DNA of 64,000 bases, taken from the NCBI GenBank assembly GCA_038030265.1, contig CM075938.1, positions 56,785,189 through 56,849,188 of the forward strand. The letters run 5' to 3'. Made by a program: the position numbers and the translations under genes. Below are positions 35,101-45,799 of the stretch, one piece after another (position 1 is the stretch's first letter; each line of letters starts with the position of its first letter). The stretch comes from Corythucha ciliata (Eukaryota; Arthropoda; Insecta; Hemiptera; Tingidae). The notes under the pieces were generated by a model, which did no database searches, had not been told where the DNA came from, and saw only the letters and a list, made by a program, of their open reading frames with translations.

Positions 35101-36087
35101 TGGGGTAAAACCCGCACGATTTAATGTTGTATCGTTCTAAACAAGCTTGAAAACGTGTGATTTTCACAGAGTGGAAAAAAGGCCCATTGGATAGGTCCTC
35201 TGAGATGAGCTTGTTGTATAGTTTTTTTTTGTTCCGCCTCTTTTAACGATCAAACAGGCCGAACATGGCAGACATGCAGAAAAGAGACGCGTTACACATA
35301 CACTGTGCAGTGTAATTTGCCATAACGCGAAAAATTATTCCAACATTTTTTATTCCGTTACACTTCCCTTACTCTGAGCATGAAAACGAGAAGCTCAGAA
35401 AGATCGTTACATTCACTTTTAATGCTTCAACACGTCGCTCTCTATTAGTGCAAGAGAAGGGCGCTGTTCATTAAATGTAATGAAAGGTGGGGGTGGGGGC
35501 TACCAAAGGAAAAAAAGGGGGAATGTTTTGAATCGTGGGACCGAGTATTTTTACTGAAAACTTGGTACATGGATACTTTTGAAGCATAAATATTGGAAAG
35601 ATAACCGTAATAGCCTAGATAGAAAAGCGTGTTAACGAAGGGAAATCATTTCATAGGAAAATTCCCCAAAGAGTGATGTTTCATCCTTCGGTTTGCTTCA
35701 AAAGAATGGAACAAAAATTAGACCAAGTCCGCCAGTGATATCAGCTTGCCATTGCTGTTGGAACATTTATGGGGTGGTGCGAGATCTGCAGGTCTAAACA
35801 CTATATCTTACCTGAGGAAGACGACGATTTGTTTTGGGAAAGCGTATCCGAACTGATGATGGTGGTTGTTGTTGCTCCGGGGGCAGTAGTAGGAGCGGCG
35901 GTGGCGGAAGTAACGGTGTTTCAGTTGCTGTCAACGGCGGTGGTGGAGTGTACAGGTGCAGCGGCGGTGGCACTGACGACGGGTGCAGGCTGACAGCGCT
36001 CTCGTACAGTGCCAAGTGTAGAAGAGCGACGATTAGTAAAACGGCGCTGGCTAGCGCTCCCAACCTACCCCAGTCCGTGCTAGACAT
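31772..36087 (-). CDS. HS3ST5-like (Hs3st-A type): heparan sulfate 3-O-sulfotransferase, HS3ST5/HS3ST1-like, four coding exons
   Basis: Transfers sulfate from PAPS to the 3-OH of glucosamine in heparan sulfate, as a type II Golgi membrane enzyme. Coding exons 36087-35812, 32780-32565, 32498-32214 and 32086-31772 are all phase 0 and join to 363 aa; human HS3ST5 is about 346 aa. Visible: short cytosolic tail, membrane segment near residues 7-27, Pro-rich stem to about 88, then the sulfotransferase domain. The 5'-phosphosulfate loop AIIIGVRKCGTRALLEML has Lys100; the catalytic Glu is Glu122 in GEVHFFD; the 3'-phosphate motif has Arg183 and Ser191 (IVREPVTRAISDY); a disulfide loop runs Cys310-Cys319, followed by SKGRRHP. 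Odd points: KCG replaces vertebrate KGG in the PAPS loop, a Ser/Gly-rich insert lies after SDYTQ, and intron 3 starts with the weak donor gttatt. Family assignment is very secure; the exact subclass is inferred from the wording LPQAIIIGVRK, typical of HS3ST5. Confidence 0.95.
32125..32164. repeat. (TAA)n microsatellite in HS3ST intron 3
   Basis: About 40 bases of near-perfect TAA repeats inside the 127-bp third intron, close to its branch-point region; a further short TAA tract follows at about 32184-32197. Confidence 0.9.
32214..32498 (-). CDS. HS3ST exon 3: 3'-phosphate-binding region
   Basis: Ninety-five codons from VPERIRAMN to HRWLE. It holds IVREPVTRAISDYTQ, which binds the 3'-phosphate of PAPS. 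A Ser/Thr/Gly-rich insert follows where vertebrate HS3ST5 has a short charged loop. The acceptor is ccccgcag; the donor GAG/gttatt is weak, and the downstream intron carries a long TAA microsatellite. Confidence 0.9.
32565..32780 (-). CDS. HS3ST exon 2: PAPS 5'-loop and catalytic Glu
   Basis: Seventy-two codons between acceptor cattttccag and donor GAG/gtaatg. It holds the 5'-phosphosulfate-binding loop, the catalytic Glu in EVHFFD, and the substrate-contacting ITIEKSPSYF stretch. The following intron is only 66 bp and happens to be open in the same frame, so a naive reading would fuse 22 spurious residues into the protein. Confidence 0.93.
32781..35811 (-). other. HS3ST intron 1 (about 3 kb)
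   Basis: No coding exon recognised. It contains A-runs (about 33780-33798), G-rich low complexity (33305-33362) and purine/pyrimidine stretches. It separates the membrane-anchor exon from the catalytic exons. Confidence 0.7.
35812..36087 (-). CDS. HS3ST coding exon 1: signal anchor and Pro-rich stem
   Basis: Encodes residues 1-92, from MSSTDWGR to RRLPQ. The ATG lies 7 bases inside an exon whose acceptor (ttcttctgctttcag, ending at 36095) is strong, so at least one 5' untranslated exon must lie further right. The donor is CAG/gtaaga at 35811. The membrane segment is ALASAVLLIVALLHLALY. The stem has runs of Pro, Leu and Gln from low-complexity DNA, which also opens spurious frames on the plus strand. 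Confidence 0.9.
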
Positions 36088-37959
36088 TCCAGAACTGAAA
36101 GCAGAAGAAACAGTTTTCCTGTGTTAGAGATGCAACGTGCAATAAATGTAAATTACACAATAATATCGGCGAACAGCGCAAGTGGAACAAGTAAGCTGCG
36201 AGATAGTGCCCAGAAAGCGTTTCCAACTTTTCCTATCCGGTCCTCATTTTCGAGGCTGACGAAATCAAGGAGAATGAAAAGAGAGTCCGACCCGAGGCCC
36301 CCGCAGAGTTTAGAGTTCCCCATTTGCCCCTTGTGTTGTACAGTCCTCGTCTCATTGGTTGCAGCGAGCCAAGTCCCAAAATTGTCTGCCCCTTAGCTAT
36401 AGCATTGGATTAATAAACGTTTTGTCTAAGGCAATAGATTGTTCGATCCCTGAACCCCATGTAACGGTCCTCTCAAGCCCAAAAAACCACCTGTTACAGA
36501 GAGCTAATAATTATAAAGCAAAGTTTGCAGTCCCCCCTTCTGTACATTTGTTCCTTACGAAATGCTGACAGTTCAAGGTGTTCGGGTGACAGAACGTTCG
36601 GGCGTTGAAACATTTACAAACCCTCTAAGAAAGCACTTCAGTCAGAGACAACAACAATTTTTAGGTTTGTTTCAAGGCGATGCTATTTCGTGAAAAAAGT
36701 TGTTTTTCTTATTATGAATATTTTCATTGGTGTTTTCTCCTCAAGAGTTGTACGGGTGGGGTGGGGTGGGGGCAATATCCGGAAGAGGCGCTTTTGCGCG
36801 GGGTGAAGGGCTTGTCGACTAATAATTTAAGAGCTCCCGGTTTTATTCAACGCGGGAAATGAGATTAAGTTCAAGTATAGGTATGTGTTGAATGGAGTGT
36901 AGGGGGAGAGAAATTGGCTGTGTGAGTAATATGTTATTACTCAAGGGGTTGAAACCCATAAAGAACCTCGAAAATTGATTTTTTTAAAAAAAAAACAAAA
37001 ACCACCTTAATGGAACAGACCATGTTTTCTTTTTTTTCATTAAAGAAAAATCTTTAGCTACCCTCACCCCTCTCAACCACCCACAGTTTCAGTTTACCTC
37101 GTAATGGAAATTATTTCTGTTGAAATTGTCTCAAGCTGAAGTAGGGGCCAAGGGGAGAACGACATTAAACAGAGGAAACCGGAGGATAATTCAGCTCGCT
37201 GGAAAAGCCATCGGGCTTTACAGTATTGGATGACAGATAATAGGAACAGGGCAACACAGCACGCCCCCTTCCCACCATTGCTGCAGCGCTCATTCTATCC
37301 TCCTCTAGCCGTGTTTTCTGCGGCTGTAAAAGGAGGATCACTTTGTTTAATTTACTGGATACTCACTGATATAAGAACCACTTGCCAAATGGGTTAAAAT
37401 GGAGTCTAATTATGATTTCCTACCAGGAAGGCACTTGAGGTTTTAGTAGAAACGGAGGCCTAAACTAATTGACGTTGCCCTGGCCAATAAGGTGAAAGGC
37501 TCCCAGTTGGTGTACTTTAATAAAACTTCGGTATAAGTATCCATTGATTTCAAAATTATTCATGTGACGATTGGAAAAGATTTGAAGTTTTGAGGCAGGA
37601 GCGGGTAATATCTTGTTCCAGAAAGATTTTCTCAAAAATTGTCTGCTGTTATTCGTCGCTCGTTATTTTTCATTTTGTCTTGTTATTTTGTGATCTCTTA
37701 CAGTTTTGGGCTCTCCCCCCCTTCCTTGATAACGCCAGTCCATTACCTTTCATCGATTCATCGTCAAAACAACGTCAATTTCAGAGTTTTCACAGCACTA
37801 AATTAGCTATCCCTCTCCCCTACCCCTTGTCACTGTATACAACCTTTTAAACTCGTTTAGTGTACTTCCCTCAAAATATGGCGCATAACAAAAATCAATT
37901 TTCTCTGAGCTGGTTTCTTGACAGTCCTTGTAAGTATTCATTAACTTGAAGTGGGCAAT

Positions 37960-38134
37960 AAGGTCGAAGCGGCAGGAGCTTTCGTTGTTGAGAGGTGCGT
38001 TAAAAACGTGGTGGATTCAGCTGTTCGCCATCTTCAGTGTTTTGTGATTGGAACTGAAGATGGTGAATAGCCGAAACCGCCACATGTTTATAGCACCTCT
38101 CAACAACATAGCCTCCTACGGCTACGACTTTAAT
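37960..38134. mobile_element. hairpin MITE D
   Basis: Long imperfect inverted repeat: GTTGTTGAGAGGTGC at 37984, its complement ending at 38107, with weaker pairing outward to about 37960 and 38134. The inner arms cgccatcttcagt/actgaagatggtg also pair. The target duplication is not clear. Confidence 0.7.
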
Positions 38135-38139
38135 CTATG

Positions 38140-41100
38140 TGCTTCATTTATAGTGTGGTACCCTGAATAACAATCCACACCCATCCATCAAACTAACCAA
38201 CCACCGCAACTCTTTTTCTTACAGAATTTTTTTTTTCTTATTGAATTTTTTATCCTTTGAGCTTCACGTATAAACGATGAGGTATGAAATTGCCTTGTGG
38301 AGGAAAAGACACATAAATGGGTCAGGCTTGATCTTTGTTGGAAAAACGGGTTTTTTCTTTTTTGCTCGGTTAAATTCGATTCAACATCGTGGAGAATCTT
38401 AACTCTCTGAAGACTTGAAAGGAGACAAGAGGGCAAAGCCTCTTGAGAAGTCTTCTTCTCATGTAAAGCGTGTAGTATTATGTCAGGCGTGACGGGGTTA
38501 TGTAGAGTGATTGGGCAGGGAGAGGGAGTGCTTTCTATCCGCCATTTTTGTGTAGCAATGCCTCAATTCTTTCGCTGATCCAATCGCTTATAAAAAATCT
38601 TTTTAAGAACGTGAAAAGAGACCTATTTATTCCTTTGAATACATCTTTGGCAAGTATTCAGAATTTTGAGAGAGCCGGAAATGCGCAATTAAGCTCTTGT
38701 AAAAAGAACTTTCCTGGGCCGAAAAACACATTTGTCATTATAAGGTTAATCGATTTTTCTCTATGACAAAATACGGCAACTCGAGACATTGTTGATGAAA
38801 AGAAGAGAAAAATGAAACAAAAAAGGAGGAAGAAGCGCCTTAATTGGGGATTTCCCCTCTACTGGTGTATAGTCATCCACTTCTCTTGCAAAAGTTAAAA
38901 GCAAAACGGGCAAAGTTTGCTGCTTGACTTTCGGCGGAAAACTCACGCCTGAACTTTTAAGCGGAGCTTTCACTTTGTGTATCAACGAATTTCCCAACAA
39001 TGAATCGCTTGTTAGCTTATTCTTAGGTCGCGCAAATAACGCTTACTTTGGTATAAATACATATACCTCTGTACAGGAGGGCAAACGGCTGTCATACACC
39101 AACAAAACGTGTAGTTTCGAGTTTCTTGTTTTGTATTTTGCATAAATAAGAGGTTGCGTGGGTGACCCAATTTGTAGGGTACGAAAGCCTCCAAAATCGC
39201 CAAGAAAATCGGGAGTTATCGTTATCGAGGTCCGTCAGTTATGATTATGATGAAATGCGTTTTGAGCGTGATTTGCTGTTCTCGGAAGGAAGGATAATGG
39301 ATGAACCATTCATATTCGTGTTGACAATTTTGACAGTCGAAAAGTGGTGGTTCGAGAAAAAATGTACCTTTGCTGTGTGCAATGTTTCAGCCAGAATTTC
39401 GACCTTTTCTTCTCTTTGAGTGGAAGTGGTTTAAAATAAGATAATTACAGTTGACGAGAAATCCCAGTCACAAAAAAAAAAAAAAAAAAAATCGAGTCGC
39501 AAACGTTCTTATTCCAGGAACAAATAACTACAGCTTTTCCTCGGACCCACCCTCCAACGTGCTATCTGCTTCTTCCAAAACCAGCACGCTCTAGTTTGCG
39601 TGCAAAATCTCATTGTTTCGGTAGCGTGGGAGAAGGGTCAGAGAGGGTTTCTTCCTTTCAGCCCTGCTTCACAATCCTTGACATTAGCCTCAAAACAACT
39701 GGATGAGGAGAGGGGACAAGAGAGCTCCTCAATAAACGAGCTCAACGGCCCTTTTCGCCCCTTCAATTTCATAATCACACTGTCCATAATCTTGAAAAAA
39801 GGAGGGCATTAATGAACTAATCAATTAATTTCTATCTTCTCCCCCCCTCCGCCTCAATCTTTTCCAGAGCGCTTTATTAATTCTCTTTCGCCAGGCTCGC
39901 TGATTTTTAAAGGAGGCTAAAAAAGTATTGTACTTGAGGGTTGAACTCTGATTAATTATTGTTTTTTCTTCTCTTCGTCTGAATATTATTCGTACTTTTT
40001 TTTAGTCTACTTTATAAACCCCTTTTTCTTTTTTCAACGAAAAAAAATTGGAAATCCTAAAATTTCGAAGGCAGTGTTTCAAAAAAAGTGACAGGTAGTG
40101 ATTTGGGATCTAAAGCATTTTATATTTTTTACGTAAATCTGAACAGAAATACGCATCTTTTTGTTTGCTTGGTTAATTTTAAATTTTCCCTCCGGCCTAT
40201 CCAGCCACCAACCTAAACATAATTATGCTCAGTTATAGATTTTTTAAAATTAACTTTTCCTCTGCACAAACAAATTATTGCTGAGAAATGAAAAGTGAGG
40301 ATCCCGCAAGGGAAATTTATCCAAAGGCATGCCCAAACCGCAATTCATTTAGAGGCTCAGAACAAACGTCGATAGCGATGCCTCCCTCTCCCCTCTCTCA
40401 ACTATACTCCCATCCTATCAATCGGTAGTTTAATTTAATTAGCTGACCAGTGTATTCGACTCCATCAGCCATTTCCCCTTCTCTCGTATAAACGAAGGCA
40501 CGAGAATTTTTGAGATGAAAAAAATAGGTTCACTGAACAACGGGCATCAACTGTTGAATAGTGATGAAATCGGCTCGTTTTTGGCTTGGAAAAATACCGA
40601 AATCCATTACATTGATTGAAAAGTTATTTATTTCGGTATTCTCTCAGTTTTGGGTTCCTGGTTAGAGCTGGAGTTTATTACCTGGCTAATGCATTCGCCG
40701 GGCTTGAATGCTCGGCTTGAAGGTGAAACAACCGATTTTCCGCGGTTCTTTCTTTCACAACTCGTCGGCTAAATCCGACATGAACCCCTCACTTCGACGT
40801 TATAACTACACAATCATAATGCCAATGATGGGAACACGACAGTGCTGGTGAGTGGGGGGTGAGTCAGACCTTTGGCTCTTCTGACTTGAAAGCGATAAAT
40901 ATCCCAAGGGGAAAAGGAAAGGCCAAAAACCTGCCGGCAAATTTTACACGTATAACAATGCCCCATTTCTAAAGTTAAAAGATCGGTCATCCCCCCCCCC
41001 CCACCGCTTTCAGAAGGTGAGTGTGACCGCGTTCCAACGAGTGCGAGCATTTGTTGAAAGCAATACCATCCCCTAGTTCAGATCCAAGTTGGGTATGCGG

Positions 41101-44100
41101 GGTGGGTGGACTAATGTATTTTTGGCACAGCCTGATCCAGGTGACCGTTCTTGGGACGATAAAAAGGTCGTGAAATCCCTGGGAAAAAGTCTGAGGAACT
41201 CCAGGTCAAGCCAGGTCTTTCGAGTCATTCTTCGAGATTATCTGATGCTTTGGAACACAGGAAGTAAATTGAAAGAAGGAGTTGAGTATGTTTTCAAAAT
41301 TGAATCATTTCAAGGAAAGAAAAAGTTCCCTGCACCCTTCGAGACTTCTGCTTTTATTCGACGCCCACCCTGAGAAAAAACTAATCTCTTCTTTCCTAGC
41401 AGAGTAAAAAGTTGATTCTTCTCCCCTCCGCCCACCAGCCACCGAAGGCCTTAAAAATTCGTTTTTCAATCAAGCGTGTAGAACGTGTCGTGCAAGAGAC
41501 GAGCTGTACAAATACAAGCTTCGACAATCGCAAATAGAATATCGATCATATTCTGTCTTTTTTTCGAAAATAAATTACATAAGGCGTCGGTTGGTACCTT
41601 CCTCCTTTCACACCTGAGCGTGTAAAAACGAGGGAGAGAACAGATTTTTCTTGCTCGCTATTCGCAACCTTCCTTTTTATGTGTCTCGTCCTCGCCTCAC
41701 TTAAAGTTCAGTCGTCTTTTAATAACACGGCGATATCATTTTAACCATTGCAATCACCCCCAGCCAAATAGAGCTGCCCCTTCTCAAAGGAGAGGTTGAT
41801 AAACTCAAAGCTAGTTAGGGCTGCCGGCTAAGTGTGTGTACAAGGGAAATCAAAATGAACAACAACCATTTTGCGAGTGCACGTGGAAATGAAATTGTCC
41901 GACATAAAGGCATATTTATTCTTTCAATTCCACTTTTTTTTATTTTATCTAGTGAGCTCAAAAATTTGCACAAAACTAGTTTCTTGTTTTGTTTTGCTTA
42001 AGCCCCAACAGCTTTAAAAGTTAAATTGCAGGATTTATTTATAGAAGGTATAATGAATATTTTATGAGTTTTACCTCTATCAAACTCGTCATCCTTATGG
42101 TGGTAAACATAGGCCATGTTAGGTTTTTTCATGATACAGAGACTCTCGAACACGTTCAATTACCGTTCGGATTCATTCGTTTGTGAGGCCCATTCCGGTT
42201 TTTCGGGAGAGAGTAAAAATAGGGGTCAAACTTTTGAAATATGTTTTCACTAAATTTTCTGTATCAAAATCGTGTTTTTTAATTTTTATATAGGTTCTCC
42301 CGAACGCAAGTATACCTCAGCAAATGTTCGTGGAGGTCGGCCCTTGTACACACTTGTGTACTATACTAGTGACGCAGTACAGTCGAATCAATGAAAGGGA
42401 TCAATGAATGAAACTTGAAAACGTTGATAAGGGGAGGGGTATCGTGAGTAGTTCAATTTCTATTTCGACGACAAGGAAAGGCAGTGTGACGAAGGGGCAT
42501 GACCCCGAGCCAGTTCTAACGGCGCTAGGTCACGGCCCTGGTGCGGCTTCGTTCGGTATGACCCCGACAACCTCACCCTCAGTTGTTTTTTCCAATTATA
42601 GTTCGATAGATTCACTACGTCACGGAAAAGAACAATTTTTTCTTTTTTAATTGTGTCTCATAAATAACAATTGGTATTCACTTCGTGAGCCATTTCTCCC
42701 TCACCTATTCATTGTCGTAATTGAAACGTCAAAAATCAGTAGATTCACATGTCATCAATTCTGTATGGAAGGCTGATAGTAATTTAATGAAAAGGTCTTT
42801 GGGGGTCAGTTGTTAGATTATAAAGCAGTAGGGGCATGTTAATTTGCACAGGCAGTGACCGTTCAAAAAGAAAAAATCTCAAGTTGAAATACGGTCGGCT
42901 GACTTGACTAGCGCGAACCTTGTTATTCTTTTCCGCTTCAGGGTTTTCCGGTAATATTTTCCCGTCCATTCTCAATTGCCCGGAGGAGAGGAGAGAGTGC
43001 CGTCATTTCTGTATTGCAGGGGGTCAAGGGAATGATAAGAATCTGGGAAAGGGGCGAAAAAACTGACATTTTCAATTTGTAAAAACACCCTAAAAGCTAT
43101 GACTCTATATGCATAGGCGGATTTACAAGTAGACGAGAGGTGATTCGCATTCGCCCGTTATTAACCTTGACACGTACAATTAGAAATGTGATTGCGAGGG
43201 GTAGGGGTGTGGTTACTATTAGCGCCGCCATAGTAAATTTTATCCGTGAAATCAACTTCGTTTACAACTCGTTATTTCGGGCGTTATTAGCGATAATATA
43301 AACTCGTCTTTTTTTATTTCAACTTGAAGTGTCCCCTCGCGAGGAAAAAATAGGTACGCATCGATCTGGGTCGCACGCAACTGTAATCGAGTCATTTTTA
43401 CTATCACGCTATGCCAAAAATTAAATATTTATGAGAAAATGAAGTGGAGAGATCAGTGGAATTCCTTTTAGCTTCAATGTTTCTTTCGTTTCTTCCCGAT
43501 GCCAAGGTTAATGCAATATCGATCGGTTCATAATGAATTTAGAGCCTGTTTCTTTTTATTTTTTATAAATATATTTATCTCATTCGCCCGAGAGAAAGGT
43601 TAATGGACAGAGTTTGAGAAACTTACTCGAAAGCCACTCGTATCCTTTTGTTTTAAAAGCTCTGCGAAACTTCAACGTAACCCCCCCCCCTTCCCACACA
43701 GCTCTCAACATCCCATTGTTGGTCTAATCCTACGTTTTTATGGAAAACTTCACACTTAGAAAACGATCTATTTACCTCCTCTAAAAATAACTTTTGTTTT
43801 GAACCGCATCGTTCTTTCTTTCTTGAATAAAGCTGTTGAAAGTTGTAATTTCAAGATCAAAACTCTCGTGAAGATTAAAATTATTCTTAAAGATAAGAGT
43901 CGCTCACGCAACACTGGTACTTGCTAGGGGAAGACAGGGGTATGAGTATACAATATATTCAAATCATGCATTGGAAGAAAAAAATCTACAGGTAGCAACT
44001 TATCCCCATCCTCCATAGTCCCAAGCTCAGACACTCGTTCCTGTGGTTAGCTGAGAGGGAAAGGCTCGTTTCTCAACTGTAAATTTGATCCCATCTGACT

Positions 44101-45510
44101 ACGAGCCGACTACGAAATACGTTGAGTGCGTGGGGATCGTTTGAAAAGAAAGGTAATTTGCCACGAAACAAAAAGGTAGGAAAACGTTAAAAAAAATTAA
44201 CGTTTATACCAGCCCGTCCCGTCCATTCTCACAAGCTATTGGTCGTTAAAACTCTGCAATTCATCAGATAGAGATAGGGGCTGCGTAGTCTTTTTCCACG
44301 TCTGAAAACTGAGTGAGTAATAAAATAGGGAATAGGCAATAGCCCGCATAGCTGAGTTGGTCTTGCGGGTCATTGCCTAACTGAGCGGCCTTTCGGTATT
44401 CCCAACAAGGTTTTCTGATAATAAGCAAAGAAAAGACGTAGTCACTCCACGAAAGTTGTCACTCCAAGGTTTTCTGAAGTACGTAGTTATTTCCCCGTCA
44501 CATTATTCATGGTTCACAGACCCCCCACTTCTCCACGCCAGTTGGAAATAATGACGAGAAATAATGTTTCATCGTTGTTTTCTAGCTGAGGAATACGTCT
44601 AACGTAAGTGTAGAGGTCACGGAAACGAGGGAAGTATTTTAGGGATGAACAGGCAATTTTCTAATAGACTTTCTCTTTCATAGAATATCGAAAGAAACGA
44701 CATCATTTTGGGTGATTGTGAAAAGGTGAATTACGTCGGAATTGAAAATGAGGGCACAATTTGGGTGGATTTAATCCTTTTACCCCTTTTGTACTTAGGA
44801 ATACAATAGAAAAATGTATCAAAATGGTGCAATCTTTCACTTTAGTATGTTAGCAGGTTATTTGTGTGTCACATTTGACAAGAGAGGCATTCCGATTACT
44901 TCACAAAAGAGTAGTCTCTTTTTTTTTTTATTCATTCTTTCAAAGGGGAAATAGCGCAGGATTTTTATAATGCTAGCAATAAGTATTATTCCCCTTCCCC
45001 TTAACTCATTAAAAATGGAGCACAATGCTTCAATGGCTTCAAAGGATAATCCAATCTACTTTTTTACTAGCTAGCACCAAAACTATAACGTTCTTTTGCC
45101 ATCAAGTTGGCGGGCAATAAAGTTCCAAAGGTCTTTTAAAAAAATAAAAATGAAAAGCTCCTCCAAGCTCTGTAACTTTTGCTGTCACAAGATGCGACGT
45201 CCATTTTTTTATCGTTTCTGACATTCGCGAAAACTTTTTATTGTTATTATTATTATTATTATTAGTACACACCGACCCATATTTAGTTTTTATGTGTCTG
45301 GTGTTCGTTGGTACTCGTTAAAAAATACGTTCTGATTGTGGTAAAGGTAGAGAACATTTAAAACACAGGTACGGCAACATGGATTTCAGCGCCATATTTT
45401 GTCCCTCAGTCGTTAGGGTAAACACAATACCATGAATGAACACATTGTCATTTTAACAACAAACAAACGTGGAATGCGGTCGAAATAAATAGAAATACCC
45501 CACTTATCAA
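38140..45510. other. gene-free: about 7 kb
   Basis: A21 run near 39473, C12 run near 40991, C10 run near 43681. An open frame at 41089-41373 (plus) follows cacag but has no domain. Near 44343 a tRNA A-box-like tagctgagttgg has no B box. Confidence 0.5.
45243..45264. repeat. (TTA)n microsatellite
   Basis: Seven TTA units. Confidence 0.9.
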
Positions 45511-45515
45511 TGAGA

Positions 45516-45651
45516 CCTGGGGCCTATTTTTTGAAAGTACTTTTCAACTCTTCTCTTTTCACTTTGCACTTTTACCAACTCTTTCCATGTGACAAATTTG
45601 AAGAGTGCAAAGTGTAGAGTTGAAAAATACTTTCAAAAAATAGGCCCCAGG
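45516..45651. mobile_element. hairpin MITE C1
   Basis: Ends CCTGGGGCCTATTTTTTGAA and a near-perfect inverted copy ending at 45651. The whole element folds into a hairpin. It abuts C2. Confidence 0.8.
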
Positions 45652-45791
45652 GGGCCTATTCTCTAACAACAAGCAATATTTTTTTCGCCAGCCATGTGTT
45701 TATTTCATTCATTTGTTTGAAGAAAATTAATGAAATAAACATATGACTTCGAAAAAGCTATTGCTTCGGAGTTAGAGAATAAGCCCCCAGG
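45646..45791. mobile_element. hairpin MITE C2, head to tail with C1
   Basis: Ends CAGGGGGCCTATTCTCTAAC and inverted GTTAGAGAATAAGCCCCCAG; internal arms with aaataaac/gtttattt pair as well. It shares the terminal GGGGCCTATT with C1 but not the interior, and the two overlap by a few bases. Confidence 0.78.
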
Positions 45792-45799
45792 TGATAATT

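Noticed and set aside
35834..36127. Gly/Ser-rich plus-strand frame
   Set aside because: Antisense shadow of HS3ST exon 1, which has clear splice sites and family match.
37915..37935. cttgacag followed 5 bases later by gtaagt
   Set aside because: A 5-base exon is implausible; treated as chance.
41008..41025. ctttcag/AAG/gtgagt after a C-run
   Set aside because: A 3-base exon; more likely chance than a second recursive site.
44343..44405. tRNA-like cccgcatagctgagttggtc
   Set aside because: A-box only; no B box or pairing acceptor stem. Possibly an old SINE piece.
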